Assembly: GCF_018691265.1 (NCBI RefSeq)
Contig: NW_024881322.1
Span: 5,952,001 to 6,016,000, forward strand
Direction: 5' to 3'
DNA length: 64,000 nucleotides
From: Tyto alba
Lineage: Eukaryota > Chordata > Aves > Strigiformes > Tytonidae
The stretch's first letter is position 1. Each line of letters begins with the position of its first letter. The notes beneath the pieces were generated by a model. It did not search any database, had not been told where the DNA came from, and saw only the letters and a program-made list of their open reading frames with translations. Of the stretch, positions 26,340 to 39,700 are shown piece after piece. Position numbers and translations under genes: made by a program.

Positions 26340-26470
26340 TTCTTTAAAGCTTAGCTAAATGGGTCAAGGGAGCGGTTTCTTATCTGTAAAGTGAGAAACA
26401 GCAGCCCTACCCTTTGCCACAGCAGCTTATTCTGAGGAGGGGGGAAGATAAAAAAAAAGGGTCCTGTGAC
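26340..26470 (+). repeat. Possible MIR-like fragment
   Basis: Contains ggtttcttatctgtaaagtg followed by agaaacagcagccctaccc, resembling the MIR core region ('tttcctcatctgtaaaatg'). Divergent and short; a masking run would decide. Confidence 0.4.
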
Positions 26471-27639
26471 TAATGTACTTAGGTCTCACCTACTGCTCTT
26501 CACACCTATTCAAAGTGCCTGCAATGCAAAGCAGCATTTTGGAGGTAGAACAGAGAATTGCTGGTGAAATACAGTATTACCACGTTTTGAGTTAAGGCAG
26601 GAGCAGCAGAATTGTTTTCAGTGTGAGGCCTTAGAGCAAGGTGGAGATGGCTGACATCCACAACTAGCAAAAAGCATTAAGCTGCTAAGATCAAGAAAAG
26701 TAAAGCAGGTGCCAAGACTCCCGTCGCTGCAACTCAACACATCAACCTGGCCACAGCCTAAGCCCCCCGACAGGGGCACAGATTTCACTTCTCAGAATCA
26801 AATCCCTCCCATTCACTGGCAATTCCTTCAGGTCATCCTGACAGCGTGTTGCAGAGCTCACTGACAAAACAGCCACTGCACTCAAGTGGGAAGCAGAAGC
26901 CCGAAGTACAGCCTTGCATGTAAAGGCTTCCCTCGCACCTGGGGACAGCTCAGGTCCCTCCTCCCTTCCCTCAGTGGGTTCCTTCTCCCCAGCCTAGAGC
27001 AAGATTCTCCAGATTCCGTGGGGCTTAGATGTCTGTGGCTCCTGTCTTCTATCTGCAACCCAGACTGACTTCCTGTAAAACAGAGTAGTCAGCAGCTAGA
27101 CAATAAAAGTAGAATATACTCCCTCCCTACCCCTCCAAAAAAAAACACAATAAAGAGGTAAATTTAAATAGACTTTAAAGATGTTTGTCAGAGCTGGTTC
27201 TATGTTTGCTGAACAGGTTCATTAGCACTCAGAACAGCAGCACCTCAACAGCACCCCTGCTTTACAGAAATAATTTAGTACACCCCCTCTATTAGTACAA
27301 AAATTTACAACCAGTTCTTTTGGTCCGGTTTCCCATTTTCCCCTGCAATAGAAAATACCCAAAGAAGAAAAATTCATGTAAAACCTAAGAAGCCCACTAC
27401 TGTGTGGGAAATGCAACAGAATTCTTATCAACTGGTATTTTTCCCCACAACACATGGATAAAAGACGTGGTAAGCATCTCACAAAGTATTTCTTAACTTA
27501 TTATACAACGGTGTCCCTAAACAAAATCATCAGTGAGATAGTTAGGACATATTAGAGACAAAGTGTTTTTTGGTTGAGTTCTTGCCATATTTTTAGATGC
27601 TACTGGTAACCAAGACAATCTTTCCTATGAGTATTACTG

Positions 27640-27761
27640 TAAAGTTATTTTAATCTCAGGACAAATGAGAAGTGAGACTCAAAGCTTTTAATTTTTGTGG
27701 TGAGAATGAAAAAATATAAATACAAATTTAAGAATGTACAAATCAAAAGCACAGAATTTGC
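27640..27761 (-). other. TOPBP1: TOPBP1 3' UTR (probable, short)
   Basis: Downstream of the TOPBP1 stop on the minus strand. I see no canonical AATAAA within a few hundred bases. ATTAAA variants read on the minus strand occur at 27687-27692 and 27649-27654, which would give a 3' UTR of only about 80-120 nt. Inferred from signals only. Confidence 0.4.
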
Positions 27762-30700
27762 TCAGTGTACTCTGGATCGCTTGACTCTGCTCATTTCTCC
27801 CAGTGCTTTTCTTTTCTGGGATGATCCAGTTCTAAGTTCTGTGTTATTCTGAAGGTAAGATTCAGCTTCCGGCAAGCAGTAAGACTCCACTGGGGGAGGT
27901 GGATCCTTCAATAGAGGAAGAAAAAAAATGTTTAGCTCAAGAAGCTTCTGAGAAGAATGAAACAGCTCATTAGTTTTCAAAAATGGAAAAATAACGAACA
28001 CTGCACATCTGTATTTTGAACACATTTTGCAAGCTCCCTACCCTGCATCAGATCCCACCGCCAGCACTAGACCAAATCGTGTCACAGCAGTTAAAATCTG
28101 AGGCTGCGGATCGGGAGGCTCAGCGTGGCCACAAGTCCTGGCAGAGGAGGCAGGGAGGCATGCAGTCCCTGCCCAGAGGCTTGGGGTGGCCGGGACAGTG
28201 GAGGTGAGGGGCCTGCCCTGCCCCTCCAAAACCCGTGGGGCAGGTGAGGAACACCCCTGAGATGAGCACCCCCCCCCCCCAAGACCTGCACACCTGGACA
28301 AGGTAGTCAGCTATGTACTCGGGTTTCAGGCAGTTCACTCCCTGGGCTGCTGCCTCCACGACATTAACCCTGGTGTCATCTGGCTTCAGCTTACTGAAGT
28401 CAGCAAAGAGATGAGTCGCTTCTTTAAAGAGAGACGCAGAATGACCAGAAAACACCTACAGATTAAAACACGACAGACAAAAACTAGTTTATTTGTGTTT
28501 CTTCCCCAAGACAAATGTTCCATGACCTATAATTTCACTAGCAGACCAATGGGAAATAAAATACCATTTACAGCTGCATTCTGTACCATCACGTACCTTT
28601 CAGGAAGGGTGATCCTTCTCATCGGAGCAGGGCACAGAAATTCTATCCTTGGTTCCCACCAGCGCTACTGACTTGTGTCACCTCAGACAAGCTGCTCCAC
28701 CTGACTACTTGCAAAATGAAGATGACACAGCTTTTTCTTCCCACCCTTTGACCATGTCTCAGCTATCCTGTGTAAGCTATTTTGTCGGTTAAATCCTTTT
28801 ACTCACACAGAAAATGCCCAGCACAGAGTTTAACAGAAGGAAAAGGCGGGGGGGGGGGGGGGGGGGCGGGGGGGAATTTTTAAAAAAATCAAGCATATGT
28901 GTATTATTTTTTTTTTTCTTCAAGAAACCTACATACTTTTGCTCCTCCTGACTGAAGAAGGCGCCTGAATCCCGCTTCCTTGCTTTGATCAACATTCAGG
29001 ATTACTTTCCAGCCACTGAAAGCTCCCTAGATAAAAGACTCAATTTAGTCAAAAGTACATTGGTACTAAAAGAGTACAAAGACTTAATGAACCTATAATT
29101 TGCCCCTTTTGGAATACCCATCAGAGAAACATTTGCTATCACCTAGTTTTGTCTTTAAGTGTAACAGGAAAAAACTCCACAGAATATACAACTATTGGGC
29201 AACACCTTACAGGCAGGCAGCTTGCCACCAAGCCTTTTCACCTGCACAGCAAGATGGGCAAACCGATCTATGAAAAGACCCTTGGCAATGAGTATTTTTC
29301 TCCAAAACATCAGACATTCATTTACAGAAACACATCTTAAGTTACATGGAAACAACGTTTCCCCCCCTACCCTGCACCACATTATCAACTCAGTTACAGT
29401 AACAGCCCCTGGGGCCAACTGGTTGCCTCCTACAGGCACTCGCTGTGGTTTCCAAGTAGGAAAGAGGTACGTTCATTTAAAAGAGTTTATTGTAAAATAT
29501 ACACAAGTCAAGATTTATTCTGATGCGACTGAAACAGCAGCAGTGTTTCTACCTTTCAAAGAATACTTGACTGCAACACCTGGTTTGAGAGAGGAGTTAA
29601 AAGGCTTTGGGGTGCCCAAGTCCCACTTGCAAAAAATCTCACTGAAAGACTATGGAACTTGCACCATAAAAATCGCAGAAGGTGCTTTAGGAAAGGTGTA
29701 AACTTGTGTGCTGTTTGAAGCGCAATAGTACACTCACTGCTAGAGCTATAAAAATGCTGTCCAGAGAGCTGTATTCACCTCTAGAGCACAGCGAGTGTTA
29801 CTGCCAGTACCAGCTGCGGTTTCCCAGTCAAGCCCAGTTGCATTAGCTGCCCGGTCAGAGCTCTTGACCTGCAATCGTCATCCTCCGGGCTGAGGGGCGT
29901 TTACATACCCAAGTAGCCACATTCCAGCTTTGCGAAACAAAAACAATGGTTCAGGGGGAGATTAAGACTTTTAATATACCAGCATTAGAAGTAATTTTTA
30001 AAAAACAAGATTACTTAACTAGAATATAACCAGCTAAGCCATTTTGTTCTTAATAACAAGGCAGATTACTTCTCCCTGCCAGTTAAGGTTCAGAGTTTCT
30101 TCGTGACAACCACTGTCCTGTCCACCCACACTGCACAACTTACATTGCACAAGTACTTAAACACCCCAGCAATACCATACCTCAACAATACCAGTTTCTT
30201 GCCACTCTTTATGAATTTTTTTCCTCCACCTCATGGCTGCAAGTGCTAGTTTCTTCTGGTTTACATTGATTCCAGGCAAAACATTAAGTATGGAATTACT
30301 TCCCCACTCATAATCTTCCTCCTAGAACCATCATAAGCCTGAATTACAAAGCAGTTCGGCCAACTTCACCAGCAGGAATATAAAATACACACAACAAAAA
30401 GAAAAAACAAACAAAACCAGAGCAAATCCCAACTCATACTAGCTTTATATATTGATTTTATCTGTCCAAAACAGCTCTAGGTAAAGATATGGCTCTTAAT
30501 TGCACATATATATCTAAATCAACTCATGTTTTCTGTGACACCAAGTCACATACACAACCCAGATTCCTCTTGCAGTTATCTACAATGGAATTCAACAGCA
30601 GGGCAAAGCAACTCACTACTCTGGGCACCACCAACTCTACATTGCTGCAGTGTCTTCCACAATGATGAAAGCTGTTTTTCATGCATAAAGATATGAACCA

Positions 30701-33700
30701 GTCTACTGTGAAATAATGGTTAGGGAGGTGAGGAGTTGGAAGAGATAGTGTTCAAAAATGTTTATGTATGTGGTTATAGAGTTAGATTAGTTAAAACTAT
30801 TATATGTTCATTTACTGAAAGGATCAAGATTTAATTCTTGGTGTAACAAGATCCATGTAAATTTAGCCGATACCAGAGAGAATTTACCAAGAGGTACTCA
30901 AGCTTCAATTTTCAGAAGGGGCTATAAAAAATAGTGCTATTTCATTTATCCTATACCAGGAGTTTGGTCCAGGACTAGTTTTCAGAGAAAAGCTTGCCAA
31001 AAGTTTCTCAGACTTTGGACCCTCTAAAACTTCCAAGGCTCAGGCACCCTAAATTGCTAATTGGTTTTGAGAGGTTAAGTCCCTCCCTAGTAATGCAAAA
31101 TAAAAAGAAATGTGAAAAGGTACAACATGCTCATTTCTCAATAATAAGGTCACATGCCTGAACAAAGCAGCCAGCTCCTCTACACGCCTCCAGGTAGGAA
31201 CGATGAAGCACCCACTTTCCAGCTGCCATCGAAGCCAAGAATTTTTCATTTCGAAGAGGATGTCCCACAACAATGTGTGTGCAGCTTGGATCAAAGCACT
31301 GTTTCTCAAGTACTGTTCCACCTTGAATTGAGGAATGAATTTGATTCAAATTATTTAAGGGTCATGCGGTACCACAGAAAGGATCAACTCAAAGTGAGAA
31401 TTATTTGATTTCAAATTAAAATACACTCAAATTTACATTGAAAGTATTATTGAAGTGACATGGGCAGAAGCCGGCAAGGAAGGAGAAGCAGCCAGGAAAG
31501 AGTGGCTTTGATAAAAATAAAGTGCCACTGTAACACAAACAGGAATGAGAGAGACACCAGAGGACAGCAGATCCCGGGCACTCCCAACAGTAAAGAATGA
31601 GGCTGTTGTGGAGACAGCTAAAAGAAAACTGCCAGAAGACAGAACCATTGCTGTTTTATGGCAAAGCTGATTGCTCACATAATAATAATATATTCAAAGA
31701 ATTGCTCACAAGCACAGAAAGCCATAAATTCGAGACCTCAAATCTGATGAGTCACTAACAGAAACCGTTTCTTTTCCGCAACACGCCACAGCTGACCAGA
31801 CACACACAGACACCTACTATTCTTTGCATTTCACAAATATTTGGTACCTAATTCCTCAATCAGATGGCAGTAATCAAATCTTTCTTGAGGATTAAGAGAA
31901 GACAGCTGAAATTTACGGTGTTTTTCTGGTTCTTCATCAGCCTTCTCATCTTCCATAACAGCCTGGAAATACAGTAACAGATTTTGAAAATAATGACAGA
32001 AAGATCAGGTTGACAGCTGATTATTTCTCTGCCAAACATTCTGGGCTATTTTTATATTAAATTTTCTTTTAGTCAAGAAAAGAAGAACCAAACCTGTCAA
32101 TCATTTGACAAAAAGCTTGGATTTTATCAAATTAATGTTAGGCTCCTGCTTAACATGCTCTTGGTTCCCCGTTTCTTCAGGGCACATCTGAACCAATCTG
32201 TCATAAAAACTAATCCTTCATTCATATCCACTGAATGCCAAGTTGAACACATGAAGAAATCATCATCCATCTATCACACCGCCTCATTCATTCAGACTTT
32301 CTATAACTTTAAGGGTCCTTATGCATTTCTACCACATCTTATTTACTAACATGACACATTATACTGCTTAAGACACATAGCTGCTGAAAGTTTGAGCGTC
32401 AAGTGATACTCTGTGGGCAAAAGACTAAGCTCATTTTCCTGGCCCCTTCCAAGTTCACTATAAAATAGTAGAATTTTAAAGCTGTTTTTTGGCAGAAAAA
32501 TAATTTTCCAATCGTACCTAAAAATAAATTCCAGATACCACCAAGGAAACAAAGGCCTATGTTTTTTCCATCATCCTAGCACAGCTGGAGGAGTTCCAAC
32601 AAATACACATAGTAATTGCACTCCAAAGTCTACCTCAGCGTTCCAGCAGGAACTAACAGGACAAAAAGCTTTATCTGTCTGAACAAATAAGCTTTCTTTA
32701 TTTGAGCAAACATTATTTGTTCAAAATCTCAAAGAAAGGGTGAAAGAGAAATAGAACTGCACAAAAGTAATCCACTTCAGTATTTTAAATGCAGATATTC
32801 ACCTATTTTTAAGCAGCTATAAACTTGATGGTAAGTATGAAGCATCACTCCATCTCTCAAAACACAAAACATCATAAATATTCTTCACACAACAAACCTT
32901 TTCTCTGGGCTGTGGTGCCACAGGAGGGTTAGCCAGTGGGAAAGCAATGCTAGGGGCCTGCGGAGTGGGGATCAAGTGATCTTTAATTGGTGTTTCTGGA
33001 TCTCTACATACAGGACTCTTTAGACCTTCAGTCAAATCTCTATCCCCAGCTTCAGGAACAGCTGTGAAAGTAAAACATTGTTACATGACTTGTCTTTGTT
33101 TGCATATAATTATGGATAAAGCAAAAAAGAACATTAAAAAAAATAGCTATCAAAATGACAAAACACAACTGCTGGTACAACACGTACGGTTACATTTCAC
33201 CATTACCTTTCATAAACATGCTCTTCCTTACACCACAAACCACCAACTGCAATATCGCAGACTCATGTCTCTGGATGCCTTGCTTTGAAAAAAAAAAAAC
33301 CCAAAACCTCAAATAGTCTAATTTCATTGGCTAAACCACACTGACTCTTTTGAACCAAAAATCAATTGCATGCATTTAACTAATCTTCTTCAGTCTCCCC
33401 TAGGAGAGGGATAGTTTTCAGGAAGACTGCTGCCACAAGCAGAAACTCTCTAAGTAGTTTGAGGGAAGGAGCTGGGGACAGAAGGGAGGCCGTGGGGATG
33501 GAGAAATAAAGGATTCTGCTGTCTCTCAGGGGACAGGAATGGGAAGAAAGCAAAACAGATGAGAAAAGATAACTGTGTTGCTTCCTTAGTCCTAGCAGTA
33601 GACCAAAGTCTTTAAGAAGAACAGGGAAGATAAATATATCTTCACTGAATCCTGACCTAAGCACATCTGTCAGCAGCAATGACATCTGTTTTTTGGGTTC

Positions 33701-36700
33701 ACAGATTATCTTCTTCCTATATCTCCATTCTTCACCTATGAATATTTCTACTACAGTTAAAAAGATTTTGCTACTGGTATTCTCATTTGAATTCCACTAT
33801 GCCTACCTGAATTGTTACCTGGAAACCAGCTGTGGTTGCAAAAAGAAAAAATTTGGAGTATTTCCTAAAGTTGATGCAAACTATTTTAGGACGCACACTG
33901 CCTTGGTGTTTGACCGCAAATGGCAAATGAATAGGAAAGCTTCTCTTTAAAACACAGCAACACATAACAGAGCTCAAAGATGTAAATTGTATTTTTGGCA
34001 TTCGAGAAATGGCAATGATTATTTCAGCCCCCCCCCCCCCAAACACTGCTGTATTTTAAAAGTCCTAAAGATCAAATGGACACTGTAGCAAAAACCAAAG
34101 ATAATGTACTTCTGATTTTACCTATACCAGCAATCTCTGCATCAGCTACAGATCCTTTGAAGGCCGACTCATCCATGTTCTTATTGGCATTACTCTGACC
34201 TTGCTCAGTGTACTGGGAAGGACTGTTAGGCCACTGAAAGTTGCTGACAAGTCTTGCTCTCTCCTCTCTCGCAGTAGGATCGTCCCAGATGATCTGCTCG
34301 CTCTGGGATGGCTCAGTGTTTATATCTGTGAGTCCCTGACGGGATTGCCTATGGAAAAAAGCACAGATACCTTAAATAGTAATTTGTTTTAGAGAAGACT
34401 ACCATACTTGAAGGCAATGTATTAATGATCACATCAACTGTAGTATCCAAGTGACCTCATTACTAGAAAGCATGACTGGGAAAGGGGAAAATTTCAGTAC
34501 AAAAGGAACTCTGGCAGCCTGGCTTTGTGAGCCTTTGTGTCAGCTTGGCTGAAAAAAGGCAACCAAAGTATCAATAGATGTTTTTATTATGTGTCATATT
34601 GATAAATTATTCCAAAATCAGTGTACTCTACTCTTTACTGAACGTATTAATTTGCAAATAAACACCAAGCTAAAGGAATACTTCTGCAAGGTTTCCATTA
34701 CTTTCTCACTGTGGCTCAGCACTGTTAGAGTTCAAATCCTATCCTCTGTTTAGAGAGAAAAGAAAAAAAGAAGAAACATTCACAGGGGAGCTTTGTAGAA
34801 TACCTCCTACTTGTATATGACCTACGTACTGAAAGACTGCAACACTGCTTTTTTCAAAAATCTATAAGAACACTAACTAATCTAAAGAAATCAGCTGGCA
34901 ATTCAAAACTAAAAAGCAATCATGCTATTCTGTGATTTTTTGAAAAAACAAAAGATATTCACTATGGCTTAAGATAACATTCTGACTTTATCTAACGTGC
35001 GGTTAAAGATTCAGAATTGCGAGAGAAGCGACTTAAGCACATCAGTAGAGAAAGGCAATGCATCTGATAACCATGGAGACCTATTCATATTTCCATGAGT
35101 GTCTACGCACACGTGAGGCCAAAATAAGATACTGTGAAACACAAATTAATACCTTAGAGCTTCCAAGACCCTACTGCGGCCATTTCGCACAGACCGTGTG
35201 CTGTCAGGAGTGGTTGGAGAACCATCAAAACTGCTCCTTGAAAGGGATCCTCTCTGCCCTTGGGGTTTCACTAGCGATGTGGCAGACATGATCTCCTGTA
35301 GCTGCTTTTGGAAGTTCTCCCTCATTTCTAGTGCTTGGGTTAAAACTTAAGAGATGAAACAAAACTCGTAAGATCAAGACTGTTAGATGGTAACAAGTGA
35401 AAAGTAGCTGAAATTCTGGTCAACTTCCCCCCACCTCCTACATCAGGACAAAGATAATACATTAAGGAGAGAAAAGATATCTGGGAAAAAATATCCAGGA
35501 AAACTACGTATGCCCCAAGTCACCTATTCCTAGACACAAGGAGAAATCTCCATTTGGCTCACCTCTGAATTTGCTCACATGATGTAACATATCCACAATT
35601 CTCCTGTAACACGTTTATTTACGTAACAAAAAAAGTATACTCTAACCCAGTGATCTGTCATGTTAAAGACAAACTTCGGCATTTTGAAAAACAAAGAAAC
35701 AGCAATTAAGTAATTTGCAACAGATGATCATGATTTTCTTCTGGGATGTCAGACTTTAAAATAGAGAGCAAAGCCCTTTCCTTTCATCCAGCAATAATAA
35801 GGGCTAGCTGTACTTGACTGCTATATAAATATGGTACCTAAAGCTTCCAGATCTCAACATTCAGCACCTGAAACTCTAACAGGCTTATATTGACAGTTTG
35901 ATGTTCCTCAACTATTTTGAAAACAGTGATTTACATTTACCTCCTTTGGATTCAATTGTTACTATTTGTTCTTCCCCTGCGGTGACCATTTCCTTTATTT
36001 GGTCAGTAGTGATATCATCTTCAGCATCATCCTCGTCCACTGGAATAATCTAAAACACCAATGAAGACAAGTAGAATTCTGAAACACCAAAATTTTTTGC
36101 TTTTTTCTCATGTTCAACACTTGTATGATTCTGACGATCATTAAACTTGCCTTACAGTAAACCTAATCTTTCTGCTACTACAATGACAGCAACAGTGAAC
36201 AGCAGCATCAGTGACAACACCTATTCTGCAGTCTAAATGTCTACTAAGGCAAGTTCACACCTTGGATCTTGTTACCTACAAGAGAAGGCAAATAAATGGA
36301 CCTACATAATTTTAAATTTGGAAAGCACTTCTAATCCTGAAATGCCAGTCCTTCCCTCTATCGCCCTAGAAGAAGAAAATTACAAATGCAGAAAACCCTT
36401 TTTATTAACAAGTTAATACAACAATGAAGTTAAGTGAATCCAAATCACTTCATAGAACTTGAATTCATAACACACACTATACCTCATTTTCTTCTGCTGG
36501 TTTTCCAGTTGACAGAATTTTACTGGAGGAGAACCCAACATCTTGCATTGCGCTGATGTCCAGGCTCATTTTGGGATTGTAAGTGTGAGGAAAGAGAGAT
36601 TCAGGAAGCCGTTTATATTCTTGGGCACTCTGTAATAACATCAGTTAACATAAGAAAGATGAGAAACTGATATAAAAAGTTTCACATCTAAACACACGAA

Positions 36701-39700
36701 AAGTGCAACAAAAACACCACCAAAAATAGTACTTTACACAAGAGAAAAATGTGGTTCTCATTCTGGGAAATGTAGCAGAAACGTTCAATGGAAAAGAATT
36801 TCTTTTCTCCTCATGAAGAACAAGGTAAAAGTACATCAGTGAAAACTGATCACTGAACTCAAAAATTCAAAGCAGGATGCAAAACATCAGTTCCTATACA
36901 TGTTCAGTATAAATGCAAACAGAAAATCCACTGCTGTGTAACTGGTTTTAAGCCTCCATTTCCCTTCACTTTTAATAATGGAACAAAGCAAGCTCCATAC
37001 CTCTAAAAGCCAGTGTTCTGAAACAATATGTATACCCCGTTCTTTAACGGATTTGTACTCCTTATTGTTGTCATTTTGTCCTCCCCTGTAGATGAAGTGT
37101 GTTACTGTTTCATCGAAGCACCATCTAGAAAAGAAAATGAAATACAACTTGAAGATATCGTTTCTATCAAAAAGCATCAGAAATCCAGTTCCAAAACTGT
37201 CCTATCTCTTGTTCATGTTAAAATATTGCTTTGTCTATCTTGTCATGCTTAAATAAGCAATAAGCCAACTTTCTTCATCAAAAAAGACAGCATTCAGTTC
37301 GAGGATAGAACTTTAAGAATGCTTTCAAAAAACACTGAAGTAAATACAACTAAGTCTGATAAACATATAGAAGAGGAGGGGTTTTGCATTAGGGTTTTTT
37401 GTTTTGTTTTTATTTAACTAAGTGGAGTTTCAAATCAGTTTCTGAAAAGGCATGACCCAGGATGACAGCGCTTTTTCTTTTGTTGACATATTGAGCTGCA
37501 AGTAAAATACTGATCCCCTAAGCTCAAAATAAACAAAATGCAGGATTCTAACATTTTAAATTGTAAAAACTAGTATTTGCTATCTAATGCAAATATCTTC
37601 AGCATTTCTAAGCTATTACCAAATATAAGGGCAACTTCCTCATCCACACCGTGAATGACAGAAGACAGTAACAATACATAAATCAGGTTCAGCGGGAGCA
37701 GAATTTTGTCTTAAATCACAAACGTTAGTTTGTAGTTTCTCTTTGTGACAAGCCATTTTTCCTAAGCTTTAAGCACACTGATACGTTCTTACAATCTGTA
37801 AGATAATTAGATTTGAGACAGGGAAAACCACACAGAAATACACTTCAGATTCAAAATCTAAAATATAAAGCAAATTTTGAACTACCCATAAACTGAACGT
37901 GTTTCATAGTTTTCTTCAAAGAAAGAAGAGAAAGAAAAAAAAATAAAAAAATTCTGCAACTTGGGAACACTTTGGGACAAAACGGTCTTTCCAAGACAGA
38001 CTTATCAAGAACAGAGACTGCAGATGTGGTGGGCAAAGATGGCCTTACTGCACTTCAGAAGCGGATGTCCTTGTTTTGTAATAGAAATAGTTTAAGATAG
38101 TGAACTCTAATGTTTAGTTATAGCAAAAGGTCATGTAGATAAAGCATATTAGAACGTAAAGACTCAAATTTGTTAGAAGTTGCATCAGTGCAGAAGAATA
38201 GAAGCTTTTTGTATCAGTTGATACCTGTAGTCTGCCCCAAGAGAAGCTGCTACTGCATTCAGTTCACTTTGCTTCTTACTAAGCTTTTTACTAACATATA
38301 TAACAACATTGGCTAGAGGCTTGCACTCTTCTTCCTGTTCAAACAGCAGGGATAAAAACAGGAGAGTCACATTTGGGAGGTTTCTGTATCAATGACAAAA
38401 ATACCTTAGTATTTAGTGTAGCATGTAGTAAAATAGGCAACAACAAAACTAAGATAAACACATTTTCTCTATTTTTATTGCTCCCAAACTCCATGGTCAA
38501 AACACAGCATTATTATCATTCCATGCACTAGGAATCCAAAGACAAAAGCTTCACTCTCAGCCAGTCTCCCTGGAATGTATTCTACTCCTTCCATTGAAGA
38601 CTGAGCACTTCCTGAACACTGAAATTAGGGAATTATCAAACCTGACGCCACAGAAGTATTTCACTGTACTGGAATGAAAAAAGAGTAAGAATAAGGAGCT
38701 ACAAAATAAGAAGTGACAGCCTTCCCTTGCTGAAGGCCATTAGCTTTTCACTCCTCTATAGTTAACCATGTACTAACGTGGGAAGCAATACATAAATGCT
38801 CCCTTCCCTCCTACATCTTTTTCTGTTTTCTCTCACTAGTGTAGAATAGGCAAGATGACTACCAGAAACAATAACATAATGTGTCTTTATAAGAGGGTAA
38901 GCAACTGATCACATCTTGTGCCTCTCAGTAAGCAGAACAACAGCATCTTACAGAAGGAGATAGGAAAAGACGACACGTGCATTAAAAAAGAACTCCTAAC
39001 TTTAGTCCAAGACAAAATATTTAATCCTGCTCATCTGAAGCCTGGGCATTTCTTAGGAGTAATGAAATCCTCTCATCTCAATACTACAAAGTCTAAATTG
39101 GTACACATTTATATACCATGTTACTCAGCAACTGCTTAATATTCAAGATAGTAGTAGTACAGACAGCAGAAAAAAGGTTTTAAAATCTTTGCCTTCCAGA
39201 AGAAATTCTGCTATTTACCTTCCTTTAACTGTCATTGAAGAATGCATTATCGTATGGATTTCTACTCAAATACATTACAAAGCGCAATTCATAAACTCCT
39301 TTGTAACTTAAAACACAGAGATATGGCATCTTCTTAATTAATCCTATGCTCCAGAAACTCAAAACCAAAATTTCCTACCGCTTCTGGCTGTGCAGTTGTC
39401 AACTGAGGGCTGGCAGCAAGAGCTACTGTATGCCTTGTGCTGTTTGCCAGTGCCAATTTCAAGTTTCTGCCGATCACTTCAGAGAGAGGTGTGCTCATTT
39501 TCCTGTTTTTTTGATCAGGACCTCCTGGTGTTTCCAAAGCTGCCAAAGCATCCTAGCAAAATAGAAGCAACTGACTGTCACAAACGCATTACAAAATTCT
39601 CACTCCAGCACAAGTTTCACAAACACAGTCTGGAGTAAGATTTCATACTCCTAAACCAGGATGGTGGACTAGAGTAGCAGCCAGCAAGTGCAACTGTAGT

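Larger units (their letters stand above)
22166..27640. other. Tail-to-tail interval between CDV3 and TOPBP1, no gene recognised
   Basis: About 5.5 kb between the preferred CDV3 end and the TOPBP1 3' UTR. Short ORFs only, none with a recognised family. It contains old repeat fragments (CR1/L3-like at about 23060-23560, MIR-like at about 25860-25970 and 26340-26470). If the AATAAA at 25958-25963 is used, part of it would be CDV3 3' UTR. Confidence 0.5.
27762..31962 (-). other. TOPBP1: TOPBP1 exons 22-27: BRCT7-BRCT8 tandem and C-terminal NLS
   Basis: Residues about 1241-1511. BRCT7 (about 1255-1340) contains [20 protein letters not shown] and [20 protein letters not shown]8 (about 1380-1475) contains [44 protein letters not shown] and PEYIADYL. 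In human this pair binds phospho-BACH1/FANCJ and supports ATR activation. The C-terminus is a basic nuclear signal ([19 protein letters not shown]). The intron between 31158-31321 and 30181-30321 uses a GC donor. Confidence 0.92.
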
